DNA from: Aneurinibacillus tyrosinisolvens
Lineage (GTDB): Bacteria; Bacillota; Bacilli; Aneurinibacillales; Aneurinibacillaceae
Length of the DNA stretch: 64,000 nt
Direction of reading: 5' to 3'
Assembly (NCBI RefSeq): GCF_001015055.1
Contig: NZ_BBWZ01000003.1
Coordinates: 202,091-266,090 of the forward strand
Shown here: in pieces, positions 25,770-34,109 of the stretch
How the letters are laid out: every line of letters begins with the position of its first letter
Position numbering within the stretch: the stretch's first letter is position 1
The notes under the pieces: model-generated
The model's input: the letters and a program-made list of their open reading frames with translations, nothing else
Database searches by the model: none
What the model was told of the DNA's origin: nothing
Translations under genes and position numbers: made by a program

Positions 25770-25801
25770 AAGCCAGCTTACCGTTTTTTGTAAGCTGGCT
25801 T
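25770..25801. terminator. Bidirectional terminator after the Mn catalase gene
   Basis: A perfect 12-bp stem, AAGCCAGCTTAC and GTAAGCTGGCTT, with the loop CGTTTTTT, between convergent genes. Confidence 0.85.
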
Positions 25802-25818
25802 GTTTCTTATAGCATAAG

Positions 25819-26850
25819 CTATTTATTCGCAGGCGGATTGCCAGGTGTTGTCTGGCCGGGTGCAGATGGTTCGGAACCTGGCTGCTGCGCCGGCTGGTTT
25901 TTAATCATAGAAGCCGGAATGGTTTCCTTCTTGATGATTTTCTGAAGCCCTGAATGGAAGAACTCACTTTCCTTGCCCATCGCCAGTGAATCCTCAATTT
26001 GTTTCTTCGCTCCCTCGTACGTCTGTTCACTTCGTTTCTCTACCCGCATAATGTGGTATCCGTATGTGGTTTCAATTGGATCGCTAATTTTATTTAAAGG
26101 AAGTGTCATCGCTGCGTTACGGTAGGCTTCTACCGTTTGTCCGAGTGGCTGGGTTTCATTATATTGGTAGAGGCCGCCTGTTTGAGCGCTTCCCGGATCA
26201 TCTGTATTTTCTTTTGCCAGCTTCGCAAAGTCTGCACCGGCGCGAAGCTGCTTGACGAGATCTTCTGCCTTCTTCTTTGCTTCTGCTTTGGAACGTTTTT
26301 CTGTACCAATGAGAATATGGCGCACATCAGCCTGGATAAAGGCCCCCTGTTTCTTCGCATTCTCATACGTTTTCTTTTTATCTGCCTCCGGGATATCCTT
26401 TGCGAAGTAAGAAATCATTTTTGCCTGGTCTAAGAAAAATGCTTTGACTTCATCTTTAGTCACATTATTTTCTGTATAAAATGAATCGATGCTTTTCCCT
26501 GTACCCAGCTGCTGTTTTATCGAAGCTTCGAACTGGTTAAAGTCATTTTCTGCTTTTTTCTTATCTTCATCTGTGTCTTTGACCTGATCAGCTATATAGC
26601 GGTTCATAACCTGAAAATGAAGAATTTGAGTAAGTGCTTCCTTATTACCCGCATCAAGCTGTTGTTTCATGTTGGGTTCAATGGCCTTTATTACCTCTAC
26701 GTAGTTCTTATACTCGGGTTCACTAATCTTCTTCCCGTCCCCGTACTCTGCTACCCCTGGTTTGGTTTGGCCGACAATAATCATGCCTATAAGGATAAGG
26801 GCTAAGATTAGAAGTCCGTAATTTTTATTTATTCGCAATATGTTTTCCAC
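25819..26850 (-). CDS. Membrane-anchored parvulin-type peptidyl-prolyl isomerase
   Basis: A 343-residue foldase of PrsA/SurA type. An N-terminal hydrophobic segment (YGLLILALILIGMIIVGQTK) anchors it. There is no lipobox cysteine, unlike PrsA, so it is probably a signal-anchored protein. A helical SurA_N-like region spans about residues 45-170, and the parvulin domain runs from VRHILIGTEKRSKAEAKKKA to TYGYHIMRVEKRSE (about 178-275). A Pro/Gln/Gly-rich tail ends the protein (PGSEPSAPGQTTPGNPPANK). It is likely to assist folding of exported proteins outside the membrane. Start GTG 26850 has AAAGG very close upstream, so the start is not certain. Confidence 0.85.
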   Translation of the reverse strand: MENILRINKNYGLLILALILIGMIIVGQTKPGVAEYGDGKKISEPEYKNYVEVIKAIEPNMKQQLDAGNKEALTQILHFQVMNRYIADQVKDTDEDKKKAENDFNQFEASIKQQLGTGKSIDSFYTENNVTKDEVKAFFLDQAKMISYFAKDIPEADKKKTYENAKKQGAFIQADVRHILIGTEKRSKAEAKKKAEDLVKQLRAGADFAKLAKENTDDPGSAQTGGLYQYNETQPLGQTVEAYRNAAMTLPLNKISDPIETTYGYHIMRVEKRSEQTYEGAKKQIEDSLAMGKESEFFHSGLQKIIKKETIPASMIKNQPAQQPGSEPSAPGQTTPGNPPANK

Positions 26851-27067
26851 GCCTTTCTTATCTTTGAGATTTATGAATAAAGTTTTTCTCTAGTAATTAT
26901 ACACGAAAAGTATGAAGGGAATAAAAGAAATCATAGGAAATTACGAGGGAATGAATGATAGATAAAATAGATACACTGCATGCGGCCTGTTTTATTTATA
27001 TTTTTTGATTTTGTTGTGAACCATAAGATGAATCCTTAAATACGTTTTTAAAAACATCGGGTGAGGT

Positions 27068-28009
27068 ATGAGAAGTATGCCGAAGAGATATGAAAACCTT
27101 AATGGTATTAAAAACAAGAAGACAATCATTCAAATATATAAGCGCAGGAGGGAAAGAAGAAAAAATGTGAAGGATTTAACGATCCAAATCCCTCATGCGA
27201 GAAATAAGCGTATAAAAGAACTGCAGGAGAACCGGGAACGAACGACGTACACCTGGATTGGGCACTCGACTTTTCTCATCCAAATGAATGGGTTAAATAT
27301 TTTAACGGATCCTGTGTGGGGGAAAAGAATGGGGTTTGACAAACGGCTGACAGAACCGGGGATGAGAATCGGAGAGCTTCCTGAAGTCGATATTGTTGCC
27401 ATATCCCACGGGCATTACGATCACCTTGAATTCTCATCCCTTCGAAAACTGAAGGGGAATCCAGCCTATTACGTTCCGGTTGGCCTCAAACCGCTTTTCG
27501 AAAAAAAGGGATACCATAAGGTCATTGAGGCGAATTGGTGGGAAGCTTTTCAGCATGATACAATCCAGCTTCACTTTGTTCCAGCCCAGCATTGGACAAG
27601 AAGGAGCCCCTTTGATATAAATACATCTCACTGGGGGGGCTGGGTGTTTCAATCAAATAAAGAAACCTTTTATTTTGTTGGAGACACCGGGTATTTTAAA
27701 GGCTTCCGGGAAATTGGGAAGCGTTTTGCTATCGATGTTGTATTTATGCCGATTGGGGCGTATGAACCGGAGTGGTTTATGAAGGTTGCCCATATTAACC
27801 CGGAGGACGCCATTAAAGCGTTTTTAGAGCTCAAAGCGGGGATTTTTGTGCCGATGCATTACGGAGCGTATCGACTGGCGGATGATACGGGTCCAGAAGC
27901 GCTCGACAGATTATATAAGGAGTGGAGAAGACTGGGGCTGCCCGCAGAAAAATTAAAGGTACTTAAAATCGGGGAAACAGTGATTAGCGGGCAAAAGAGC
28001 CTTGTTTAA
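27068..28009 (+). CDS. MBL-fold hydrolase, NAPE-PLD/UlaG-like
   Basis: A 313-residue metallo-beta-lactamase-fold protein. A basic N-terminal stretch (about residues 1-50, rich in Lys and Arg) precedes TWIGHSTFLIQMNGLNILTD, the start of the fold. The zinc motif is VAISHGHYDHLEFSSL (HxHxDH), with later ligands in FVGDTGYFKGF and FVPMHYGAYRLADD. The WTRRSPFDINTSHWGGWVF segment is typical of the NAPE-phospholipase D-like branch. A phosphodiester substrate is possible but unproven. The ATG at 27068 follows GGGTGAGG. A terminator follows the stop directly. Confidence 0.85.
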   Translation: MRSMPKRYENLNGIKNKKTIIQIYKRRRERRKNVKDLTIQIPHARNKRIKELQENRERTTYTWIGHSTFLIQMNGLNILTDPVWGKRMGFDKRLTEPGMRIGELPEVDIVAISHGHYDHLEFSSLRKLKGNPAYYVPVGLKPLFEKKGYHKVIEANWWEAFQHDTIQLHFVPAQHWTRRSPFDINTSHWGGWVFQSNKETFYFVGDTGYFKGFREIGKRFAIDVVFMPIGAYEPEWFMKVAHINPEDAIKAFLELKAGIFVPMHYGAYRLADDTGPEALDRLYKEWRRLGLPAEKLKVLKIGETVISGQKSLV

Positions 28010-28012
28010 TAA

Positions 28013-28041
28013 AAAGCCAGGAATAAGTCATTCCTGGCTTT
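28013..28041 (+). terminator. Terminator after the MBL hydrolase gene
   Basis: A perfect 12-bp stem, AAAGCCAGGAAT (28013-28024) and ATTCCTGGCTTT (28030-28041), with a 5-base loop, followed by AATAAAA. Confidence 0.75.
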
Positions 28042-28138
28042 AATAAAAACTAGTGGGGTTGCGGTGTATACAATGAACGGGATTCCATCAAGTAATGTTG
28101 AAGCAAAGATATAGAACACTACAAAAATGAATTAAAGA

Positions 28139-29224
28139 TTATTTGACATTAATAGCCTCTACTTCAACTGTCCATCCAAACTTGTCTTCAATTTTTCCGT
28201 TTTGGATGCCCGTAATCGTATCATAAAGTTTCTGAGATAATTCACCGATTTCACCATTATTAATAGTCATTTTTTTATCCATCCAACTCAATTCACCAAT
28301 AGGGGAAATAACAGCTGCGGTTCCCGTTCCAAAAGCTTCTTCCAAAGCTCCGTTAACATGAGCTCCATACAATTCTTCAACAGAAACCTTTCTTTCAATA
28401 ACAGGAATATCCCATTCTTTTAAAAGGTGGATAATAGAATCTCTTGTAATTCCATTTAAAATACTACCATTCAGAGCGGGAGTGACTACTTCACCGTTAA
28501 TTTTGAAGAATACATTCATACTTCCTACTTCTTCAATGTATTTTTGCTCAATTCCATCTAGCCATAGAACTTGAGAGTATCCATTTTTCTCGGCATCTTC
28601 CTGTGCTTTCAAACTGGATGCATAATTACCAGCAGTCTTAGCAAATCCTGTACCACCACGAACGGCACGAACATATCCGCTCTCTACGTTAATTTTTACA
28701 GGTTTTATTCCCTCTGGATAGTAAGCACCAACAGGGGATAGGATGACAAGAAATAAATAGCTGTGGGAAGGATGAACGCCAAGTGTAGCATCTGTGGCGA
28801 TAATAAACGGTCGGATATAGAGGGAGGTTCCTTCTTTAGTTGGAATCCAGTCTTTATCGATATGAACCAGCTCTTTTATAGCCTGAATGATAAATTCGCC
28901 ATCGATAGGAGGAATACTTAGTCTTTCATTGGATAGATTAAGTCTTTCCATATTTTTATTCGGTCTGAATAGAAGGATCTTATCCTCTTCGGTTCTGTAG
29001 GCTTTTAATCCTTCAAACACTGCTTGACCATAATGCAACACCATTGTAGAAGGATCCAAACTTAATGGGGCATAGGGGAGAATTCTGGCATCATGCCAGC
29101 CTTTTCCTTCTGTATAATCCATTAAAAACATATGGTCTGTAAAATTATGACCAAATTCTAAATGATCCTGATTAGGCTTCTCTTTTGGTTTTTTTGTTTT
29201 TTCAATCGTAATTTGATTTACCAT
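28139..29224 (-). CDS. ilvE: Branched-chain-amino-acid aminotransferase
   Basis: A 361-residue PLP enzyme that interconverts Leu, Ile and Val with their 2-oxo acids, cytoplasmic. It belongs to the longer fold-type IV branch (about 360 residues). Recognisable segments are MVLHYGQAVFEGLKAYR near the N-terminus, GTGFAKTAGNYASSLKAQ with the PLP-binding Lys, QVLWLDGIEQKYIEEVGSMN and EEAFGTGTAAVISPIGEL. The ATG at 29224 follows GGAGTAATGTGCT. It is a single gene, not in an ilv operon. No T-box leader is seen upstream; an IS remnant begins about 100 bases before the start, so its promoter must lie in that gap or in the IS end. Confidence 0.93.
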   Translation of the reverse strand: MVNQITIEKTKKPKEKPNQDHLEFGHNFTDHMFLMDYTEGKGWHDARILPYAPLSLDPSTMVLHYGQAVFEGLKAYRTEEDKILLFRPNKNMERLNLSNERLSIPPIDGEFIIQAIKELVHIDKDWIPTKEGTSLYIRPFIIATDATLGVHPSHSYLFLVILSPVGAYYPEGIKPVKINVESGYVRAVRGGTGFAKTAGNYASSLKAQEDAEKNGYSQVLWLDGIEQKYIEEVGSMNVFFKINGEVVTPALNGSILNGITRDSIIHLLKEWDIPVIERKVSVEELYGAHVNGALEEAFGTGTAAVISPIGELSWMDKKMTINNGEIGELSQKLYDTITGIQNGKIEDKFGWTVEVEAINVK

Positions 29225-29317
29225 AGCACATTACTCCTTCACAATTTTCTTTCTTTTTATGTGGAATCTGTTTATTAATAAATGATATACATCCTCTGAA
29301 CTTATTAACAACATTTA

Positions 29318-29647
29318 TTATAATAAACTCAACTTTCGCAGTATACATTCGGCAGGTAAGCCTTGATGTAGCTGGGCAAACCAGAGATCCATCGCTGGAG
29401 TTGATTTTGAATGAATGTTGAGAGTTTCTTGCTGGTTTTTGGCAATATCCGTGATCAATTCGAAGAGTTGATGTAATGCAATCGCCCAATCCAGTTCGCT
29501 AACTTCATCGCAAAGCGCAAGAAATAAACCGCCCAACGAACGCTCATCCGTACTTTGCCGATGCTGCCAGGCCAATACAATATACCGATTTACCAAATGG
29601 AACGGTGTTTTTCTATTTTCAGCGCACTTTTCAGCGATGTTGTCCAT
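29318..29647 (-). pseudogene. Transposase C-terminal fragment (IS4-like)
   Basis: A 109-codon frame reading MDNIAEKCAENRKTPFHLVN, then RSLGGLFLALCDEVSELDWA and ending GLPAECILRKLSLL. It runs out through the left terminal repeat and stops 6 bases beyond it. The layout suggests the C-terminal tail of an IS4-type transposase (helical tail ending in a short PxxI..xLxxL motif). The catalytic domain is absent. It is inactive as a transposase; the family assignment is tentative. Confidence 0.45.
29326..29341 (+). repeat. Left terminal inverted repeat (16 bp)
   Basis: AACTCAACTTTCGCAG, the exact reverse complement of the copy at 29706-29721. Confidence 0.85.
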
Positions 29648-29705
29648 TTATGTTTCTGAATGGCTATCAGGCCTTATACAGTAAAGATCCTCATGGCTTA
29701 TCGCT

Positions 29706-29721
29706 CTGCGAAAGTTGAGTT
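29706..29721 (-). repeat. Right terminal inverted repeat (16 bp)
   Basis: CTGCGAAAGTTGAGTT, the exact reverse complement of 29326-29341. Homology does not extend inward beyond 16 bases. Confidence 0.85.
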
Positions 29722-30143
29722 AATTATTCAACTAGAGGTGTACGGGTTGGCGATTTACTTTTTCATTAGTGCAATTCGATTTATGAAAAAAGATAATGAT
29801 AAAGGTAAGTAAAAGAGTTATACTTATCTTTTGTTGAATCATATAGTTATTAAGTTCCCATATAAGAACGAGTTTTTCTTACATTGTCTGTGGTTTGGTT
29901 TCGCTGCATGGATGGCTAACAGGAATCGATTGTTGAAAGTTACTTTTAACCTGCTCCGTAATGAGGCCGGGTTTACTGCATTAATCTTTGCGATTTTTGG
30001 CGAATTTATTATCATTTAACACCCGTATCATGGTGGCATAAAACCGAGTAACTCCCCTTTTTTGTTCTGTGTATTGACTTGGACAACTATGAACACACCC
30101 AATATAGGGGCGCTTATAAATAAACATTTTTCAGGAGAGGGAA
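29722..30143. other. Intergenic region between IS remnant and MFS gene
   Basis: A 422-base gap. A 21-codon frame starting TTG after AGAGGTGTACGGG reads LAIYFFISAIRFMKKDNDKG plus one Lys (ends about 29809) and could be a tiny membrane peptide. A 62-codon frame at 29831-30019 has no ribosome binding site. TTGACT at 30074-30079 is a possible -35 for the MFS gene, without a well-spaced -10. Nothing else is convincing. Confidence 0.3.
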
Positions 30144-31589
30144 GTGGAATCGATAATGAAGCAATACAATACACGGGCCATCATGACGTCGCTGCTCATC
30201 TGCGGCTTCCTTGGCATGTTCAGCGAGACGGCGCTCAACATTGCGATCAGTAATTTAATGGATGTGTTTCAAATTTCGGCCGCGACCGCACAGTGGTTGA
30301 CAACGGGGTTCCTGCTGACTCTTGGTATTCTGATGCCAATGACTGGGTTGTTGTTGCAATGGTTTACGACGAGGCAACTGTTTATCGGTTCGCTTGCGAG
30401 CTCGATCATCGGCACATTGATTGCGGCGCTCGCGTTCAATTTCGAAATGCTAATGGTCGCTCGCATTCTGCAGGCAACTGGCATGGGCTTGCTGATTCCG
30501 CTCATGTTCAATACGATCCTTGTCGTGTATCCGCCGGAGAAGCGTGGGGCGGCGATGGGCTTCGTTGGCCTTGTTATCATGTTTGCGCCGGCGATCGGCC
30601 CGACCGTGGCGGGTCTCCTAATCGAATATTTAACATGGCACTACATCTTCTGGCTCCCACTGCCGTTTTTGGTCATAGGGCTGTTGGTAGGGCTAAAGTA
30701 TTTGGAAAACGTAACCGATGTCACGAAGCCCCGCATCGATTTACTATCCGTCGCCCTGTCAACGATCGGCTTCGGCGGCGTCGTCTTCGGGTTCAGCAAG
30801 GCTGGCGAAGGTGAGGGAGGATGGACCAACGCAGTCGTGCTCACTTCGATCATCATCGGGCTGGCCGCGCTCGTACTATTCACGCTGCGACAGAAATTTA
30901 TGCGTGATCCGATGATGAACCTTGGCGTCTTCAAGTACCCAATGTACATCGTGGGACTGCTTACGGTGCTGTCGTGTATGATAATCATCTTATCGAGTAT
31001 GATTATTCTGCCAATGTACCTACAGAATGGTATGAAACTGTCCGCGTTCGCCGCCGGGCTCATGTTGTTGCCAGGCAGCGCACTGAACGGCATCCTGTCG
31101 CCGCGCATGGGGCATTTATTCGACAAGTATGGGCCGAAGTGGCTTGTTATTCCCGGCTTCGTCGTCGTCGCGGTAATGTTATGGTTTTTCTCCAACATTT
31201 CGCCCGCGTCTTCGGTCGCTTTCATCGTCATCTTGCATATCGGACTAATGGTCGGCATCTCCATGGTGTGGATGCCGGCGCAGACAAATGGCATGAACCA
31301 GCTGCCGCCAGAGCTGTACCCGCACGGTACGGCGGTCATGAACACGCTGCAGCAGGTCGCGGGCGCGATCGGCACAGCGATCGCAATCAGCATCCTTACG
31401 AGCGGCATGGAGAAGTATTTGCACGACTCTCCCGCGCCGACCAAACAGACCGAGATGGCCAACGCAATGACGGTCGGCTCACAGAACGTGTTCATGTTCG
31501 CAATGATTGTAACGCTGATCGGTCTGGCCATAGCGTTCTTCATCCGCCGCGTTGTCGTCAACCATGCGGCGATGAATCCGAAGCATTGA
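30144..31589 (+). CDS. MFS drug exporter, DHA2 (14-TM) family, LmrB-like
   Basis: A 481-residue transporter with about 14 helices. Motif A-like and motif C-like segments of drug antiporters are visible: LQATGMGLLIPLMFNTILVV, GLVIMFAPAIGPTVAGLLIE and LMPMTGLLLQWFTTRQLFIG. The pattern is that of LmrB/EmrB-type proton-driven multidrug efflux pumps. Start GTG 30144 is seven bases after AGGAG; ATG 30156 is farther. The gene is clearly richer in GC than its neighbours (many GCG, CGC, ATC and CTG codons), suggesting horizontal acquisition. It follows an IS remnant. The long antisense frames within it are by-products of that composition. Confidence 0.9.
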   Translation: MESIMKQYNTRAIMTSLLICGFLGMFSETALNIAISNLMDVFQISAATAQWLTTGFLLTLGILMPMTGLLLQWFTTRQLFIGSLASSIIGTLIAALAFNFEMLMVARILQATGMGLLIPLMFNTILVVYPPEKRGAAMGFVGLVIMFAPAIGPTVAGLLIEYLTWHYIFWLPLPFLVIGLLVGLKYLENVTDVTKPRIDLLSVALSTIGFGGVVFGFSKAGEGEGGWTNAVVLTSIIIGLAALVLFTLRQKFMRDPMMNLGVFKYPMYIVGLLTVLSCMIIILSSMIILPMYLQNGMKLSAFAAGLMLLPGSALNGILSPRMGHLFDKYGPKWLVIPGFVVVAVMLWFFSNISPASSVAFIVILHIGLMVGISMVWMPAQTNGMNQLPPELYPHGTAVMNTLQQVAGAIGTAIAISILTSGMEKYLHDSPAPTKQTEMANAMTVGSQNVFMFAMIVTLIGLAIAFFIRRVVVNHAAMNPKH

Positions 31590-31598
31590 TGTTCCTAG

Positions 31599-31622
31599 AG
31601 GGAGCCTATGGGCTCCCTTTTC
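31599..31622 (+). terminator. Terminator after the MFS gene
   Basis: AGGGAGCC and GGCTCCCT form an 8-bp stem with the loop TATG, followed by TTTTCTC. Confidence 0.85.
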
Positions 31623-32200
31623 TCTTCGTTCTTGTAAAATTGCAGTCCTATGAGCGGCTAACCGGTTGGCTAATACTACAGGTAAAAGGTGAGAAGGGTA
31701 GAGCAGGAATTGTTTGAACGTGTCTGCGCTTCCGTTGTGCGCCGGAAATTGACCTACGAGGGCTTGTATTATACCCGGTCTTGGTTGAACATTAATTTTT
31801 CCTTAATGATTCTTATCTTTTAGAATGAGACTACTAAAGTCGTGGAACCACGATTGACATTTTTATCTGAGTGTCTCAAGTTCTAAAAAACGGGGGGATA
31901 TTTTGTATGTCCTTTGCAGAATCGACGTATATATCCTATTTATGCCGGTCGCGTCATAAAGACCTACATCTTGAAACCTGAGACAAGCAAAATTGAGGTC
32001 ATCAGCCAGCCGGGCTTGCTGCAGGTTCTTTCAAGGGGAACACTTCTTCCTTTATCAGAAGTTGTATATTTATATATAAAATATAGTAACATATTTAAAA
32101 TTAGTTTTTATCTGTAGTATACCCCATGCACTATGTTCGTTTGCGGTATATTTAGTACAAGGATATAAGGAAAATGTAGAGAGAAAGGAATTCTTTTACT
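31623..32200. other. 578-base gap with a possible short leader ORF
   Basis: No certain gene. TCGTGG-AA-CCACGA at 31840-31853 is a small inverted repeat directly before TTGACA at 31854-31859 (possible -35). A 24-codon frame with a strong AGGGGGG-type site (CGGGGGGATATTTTGT before ATG 31907) reads MSFAESTYISYLCRSRHKDL, then HLET, and could be a leader peptide. The 67-codon frame at 31914-32117 has no support. The TatD gene at 32201 has AGAGAAAGG upstream. Confidence 0.3.
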
Positions 32201-32971
32201 ATGCTCGATACACACTATCATCTTGATCAGCTTGATGATGAGACGCTGCACAGGCTAATGGAAGAAGCGGCCGTAATTCGCAACATTATCGCGCCGGCTA
32301 CAGGGCTTCATTCTTTAGAGCGTTTACTAAAGATTAAAAACCAATACAATGAACGGGTGGAAGTAGGTGCAGGGATTCATCCGGAAAGAGAAATGAACGG
32401 TGAAATAAGGGAAGAAAAAAAGAAACTCATTCAATGGATAAAGGAAAATCCGTCAAAAATTCGTGCGATTGGAGAAGTTGGACTGCCCTATTATTCGCTG
32501 GAAAATAAACAACCAAACGCGATTCCGGAAATCGCATGGGAAATCCTGCATGACTTCTTAGCTTTAGCTTCGGAGCTTAAACTTCCTGTTATTCTGCACG
32601 CTGTGCATACGATGGCACAACCATGCCTTGAGGCAGTAAAACAACATAACATTGAAAAAGCGGTATTTCATTGGTTAAAAGCCCCTGATGAAGTGGTACG
32701 TCAAATTATGGATAGCGGATATTACATTTCTGTCACCCCTGAAGTGGTGTACCGGGAGCGTGACCAGCACCTTGTCTGGCTCGTTCCTATCGAACAACTG
32801 CTGCTCGAAACAGACGGACCGTATCCGCATCAAGGTATTTATGAAGGGAAGCTAACCCACCCGCTATGGATTAGAGATAGCATTCAGGCGATCGCCGGCA
32901 TCCACGGAAAATTGGAGGAAGAAATAGAGCAGGTGACAACGCAAAATGCGTTGCGCTTCTTCTTTGGTTAA
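32201..32971 (+). CDS. TatD family metal-dependent hydrolase
   Basis: A 256-residue TIM-barrel hydrolase of the TatD family (3'-5' deoxyribonucleases and related enzymes). Metal-ligand motifs: MLDTHYHLDQL (HxH), AIGEVGLPYY (Glu), LPVILHAVHT (His), FHWLKAP (His) and LLLETDGPYPHQGI (Asp). The sequence is more divergent than housekeeping YabD/TatD, resembling the YjjV-like or QatD-like branches, so the exact role is open. The ATG at 32201 follows GAGAGAAAGGAATT. It is a single gene with a terminator at 33033. Confidence 0.85.
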   Translation: MLDTHYHLDQLDDETLHRLMEEAAVIRNIIAPATGLHSLERLLKIKNQYNERVEVGAGIHPEREMNGEIREEKKKLIQWIKENPSKIRAIGEVGLPYYSLENKQPNAIPEIAWEILHDFLALASELKLPVILHAVHTMAQPCLEAVKQHNIEKAVFHWLKAPDEVVRQIMDSGYYISVTPEVVYRERDQHLVWLVPIEQLLLETDGPYPHQGIYEGKLTHPLWIRDSIQAIAGIHGKLEEEIEQVTTQNALRFFFG

Positions 32972-33032
32972 TGGAGCTTAAGCTTACTATGGATAAGCAA
33001 GGCACATACGCAGAAAGGAAAAACGTTTTCTA

Positions 33033-33069
33033 AGGAAAAGGGTCACTCTCCTGAGTGGCTCTTTTCCTT
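33033..33069 (+). terminator. Terminator after the TatD gene
   Basis: Seventeen-base arms (33033-33049 and 33053-33069), AAGGAAAAGG pairing with CTCTTTTCCTT and closing at CACTC/GAGTG, followed by TCG. The T-rich right arm supports termination. Confidence 0.7.
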
Positions 33070-33140
33070 TCGAAAAACAAGCGTAAACCCTATCTTTTTT
33101 GTCGTAATTAATTGATAATAATTGTAAGGAGGGGATTGAT

Positions 33141-34046
33141 ACGAAAAATTTAAAGACAGAAATTTTACTGCTTTGTGTTGTACTGTTTTGGGGAGGCAAC
33201 TACACATTCAGCAAGTTCGGGATGGAAGTACTCAGCCCTGAAATGTTTACACTCATTCGGTTTGCGATTGTTTTCCCTATACTGCTCATCGGTCTTTGGT
33301 GGAAGGAAAAAAGCATAGCCATCGAAAAGAGAGACATCCCCCGGCTTATCATTGTTAGTCTGGTTGGGATTTCGATTTATCAGACGCTCTTTATGGTTTC
33401 GATACATAATACTTCTGCGACGAATTCTTCTCTTATGATTGCATTGTCGCCTATTTTTACGGGAATATTATCCATCGCTGGTGGAAAGGAAAAGTTTACG
33501 TGGAGAGTCCAGGCGGGTTCCCTTCTGGCATTCCTTGGGGCGGCTGCAGTCATTGGAATGGGAAACGAAGGATTTGCCTTTCGCTCGAATCATCTTTACG
33601 GAGATCTTATCGGTCTTATTGCGGCCCTGTTCTGGGGGTGGTATCCCATTCTTGCCGAACCCCTCGTGAAAAAGTACTCGTCCCTTCGGGTTACCGCCTG
33701 GTCGTCTGGCATTGCGGCTGCGCTTCTTGTACCGATTAATATGACACAATTATTGACAACATCCTGGCACTGGAGTGCTGGAGTATGGGGTTCCCTTCTG
33801 TATGCTGCGATTCCGGTAACAGTTTATGGCCTGGTCGTCTGGTATTATGGTGTCAGTAAGATCGGGCCGACGAAAGTAATGGTCTACATGTATATGGTAC
33901 CGCTCGTTGCGATTCTCATCGCGGCTGTTGTTCTCCATGAATCACTTAATCTGCTGCAGGGGCTTGGCGGCATTGTCATCCTGCTCGGAATCACGGTTGT
34001 GAAATGGGAAGGGAAGACAAAGGTCAGCCATTCCATAGCGAAATAG
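33141..34046 (+). CDS. EamA/DMT-family transporter with irregular start
   Basis: A membrane transporter of about 301 residues, ten helices in two EamA repeats. TM1 is LLLCVVLFWGGNYTFSKFG, and the repeat features KYSSLRVTAWSSGIAAALLV and YMYMVPLVAILIAAVVLHES are typical. TM1 lies upstream of the first in-frame ATG (33222), so that ATG would cut the fold. A strong AAGGAGGGG (33127-33134) is followed at six bases by ACG 33141 in frame, exactly where an ATG would be expected; ATT 33135 is also in frame. Either ACG/ATT initiates or a start-codon mutation or error is present. I give the ACG position. It is followed by the Gfo/Idh gene. Confidence 0.78.
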   Translation, partial: TKNLKTEILLLCVVLFWGGNYTFSKFGMEVLSPEMFTLIRFAIVFPILLIGLWWKEKSIAIEKRDIPRLIIVSLVGISIYQTLFMVSIHNTSATNSSLMIALSPIFTGILSIAGGKEKFTWRVQAGSLLAFLGAAAVIGMGNEGFAFRSNHLYGDLIGLIAALFWGWYPILAEPLVKKYSSLRVTAWSSGIAAALLVPINMTQLLTTSWHWSAGVWGSLLYAAIPVTVYGLVVWYYGVSKIGPTKVMVYMYMVPLVAILIAAVVLHESLNLLQGLGGIVILLGITVVKWEGKTKVSHSIAK

Positions 34047-34109
34047 GAATAAGAAATACTACGAAGGAAAGAGTAACAGAAAGTAAAAAGTGAACGAGAA
34101 GGAGTCACC

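Larger units (their letters stand above)
29326..29721. mobile_element. 396-bp IS remnant or MITE-like element
   Basis: Perfect 16-base terminal inverted repeats, AACTCAACTTTCGCAG and CTGCGAAAGTTGAGTT, bound a 396-bp segment holding only a transposase tail. It looks like an internally deleted insertion sequence that could still be moved by a full-length relative. No obvious target duplication flanks it (ATTATAATA on the left, AATTATTC on the right). It lies directly upstream of ilvE. Confidence 0.75.

Noticed and set aside
29225..29325. T-box or other riboswitch upstream of ilvE
   Set aside because: Only about 100 bases are available before the IS remnant and no T-box or terminator/antiterminator pattern is visible.
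30641..31561. 306-codon antisense frame inside the MFS gene
   Set aside because: It mirrors a GC-rich membrane protein gene and encodes no recognisable domain; typical compositional shadow.
31914..32117. 67-codon frame in the gap before the TatD gene
   Set aside because: No ribosome binding site, unlike the overlapping 24-codon frame, and no protein-like pattern.
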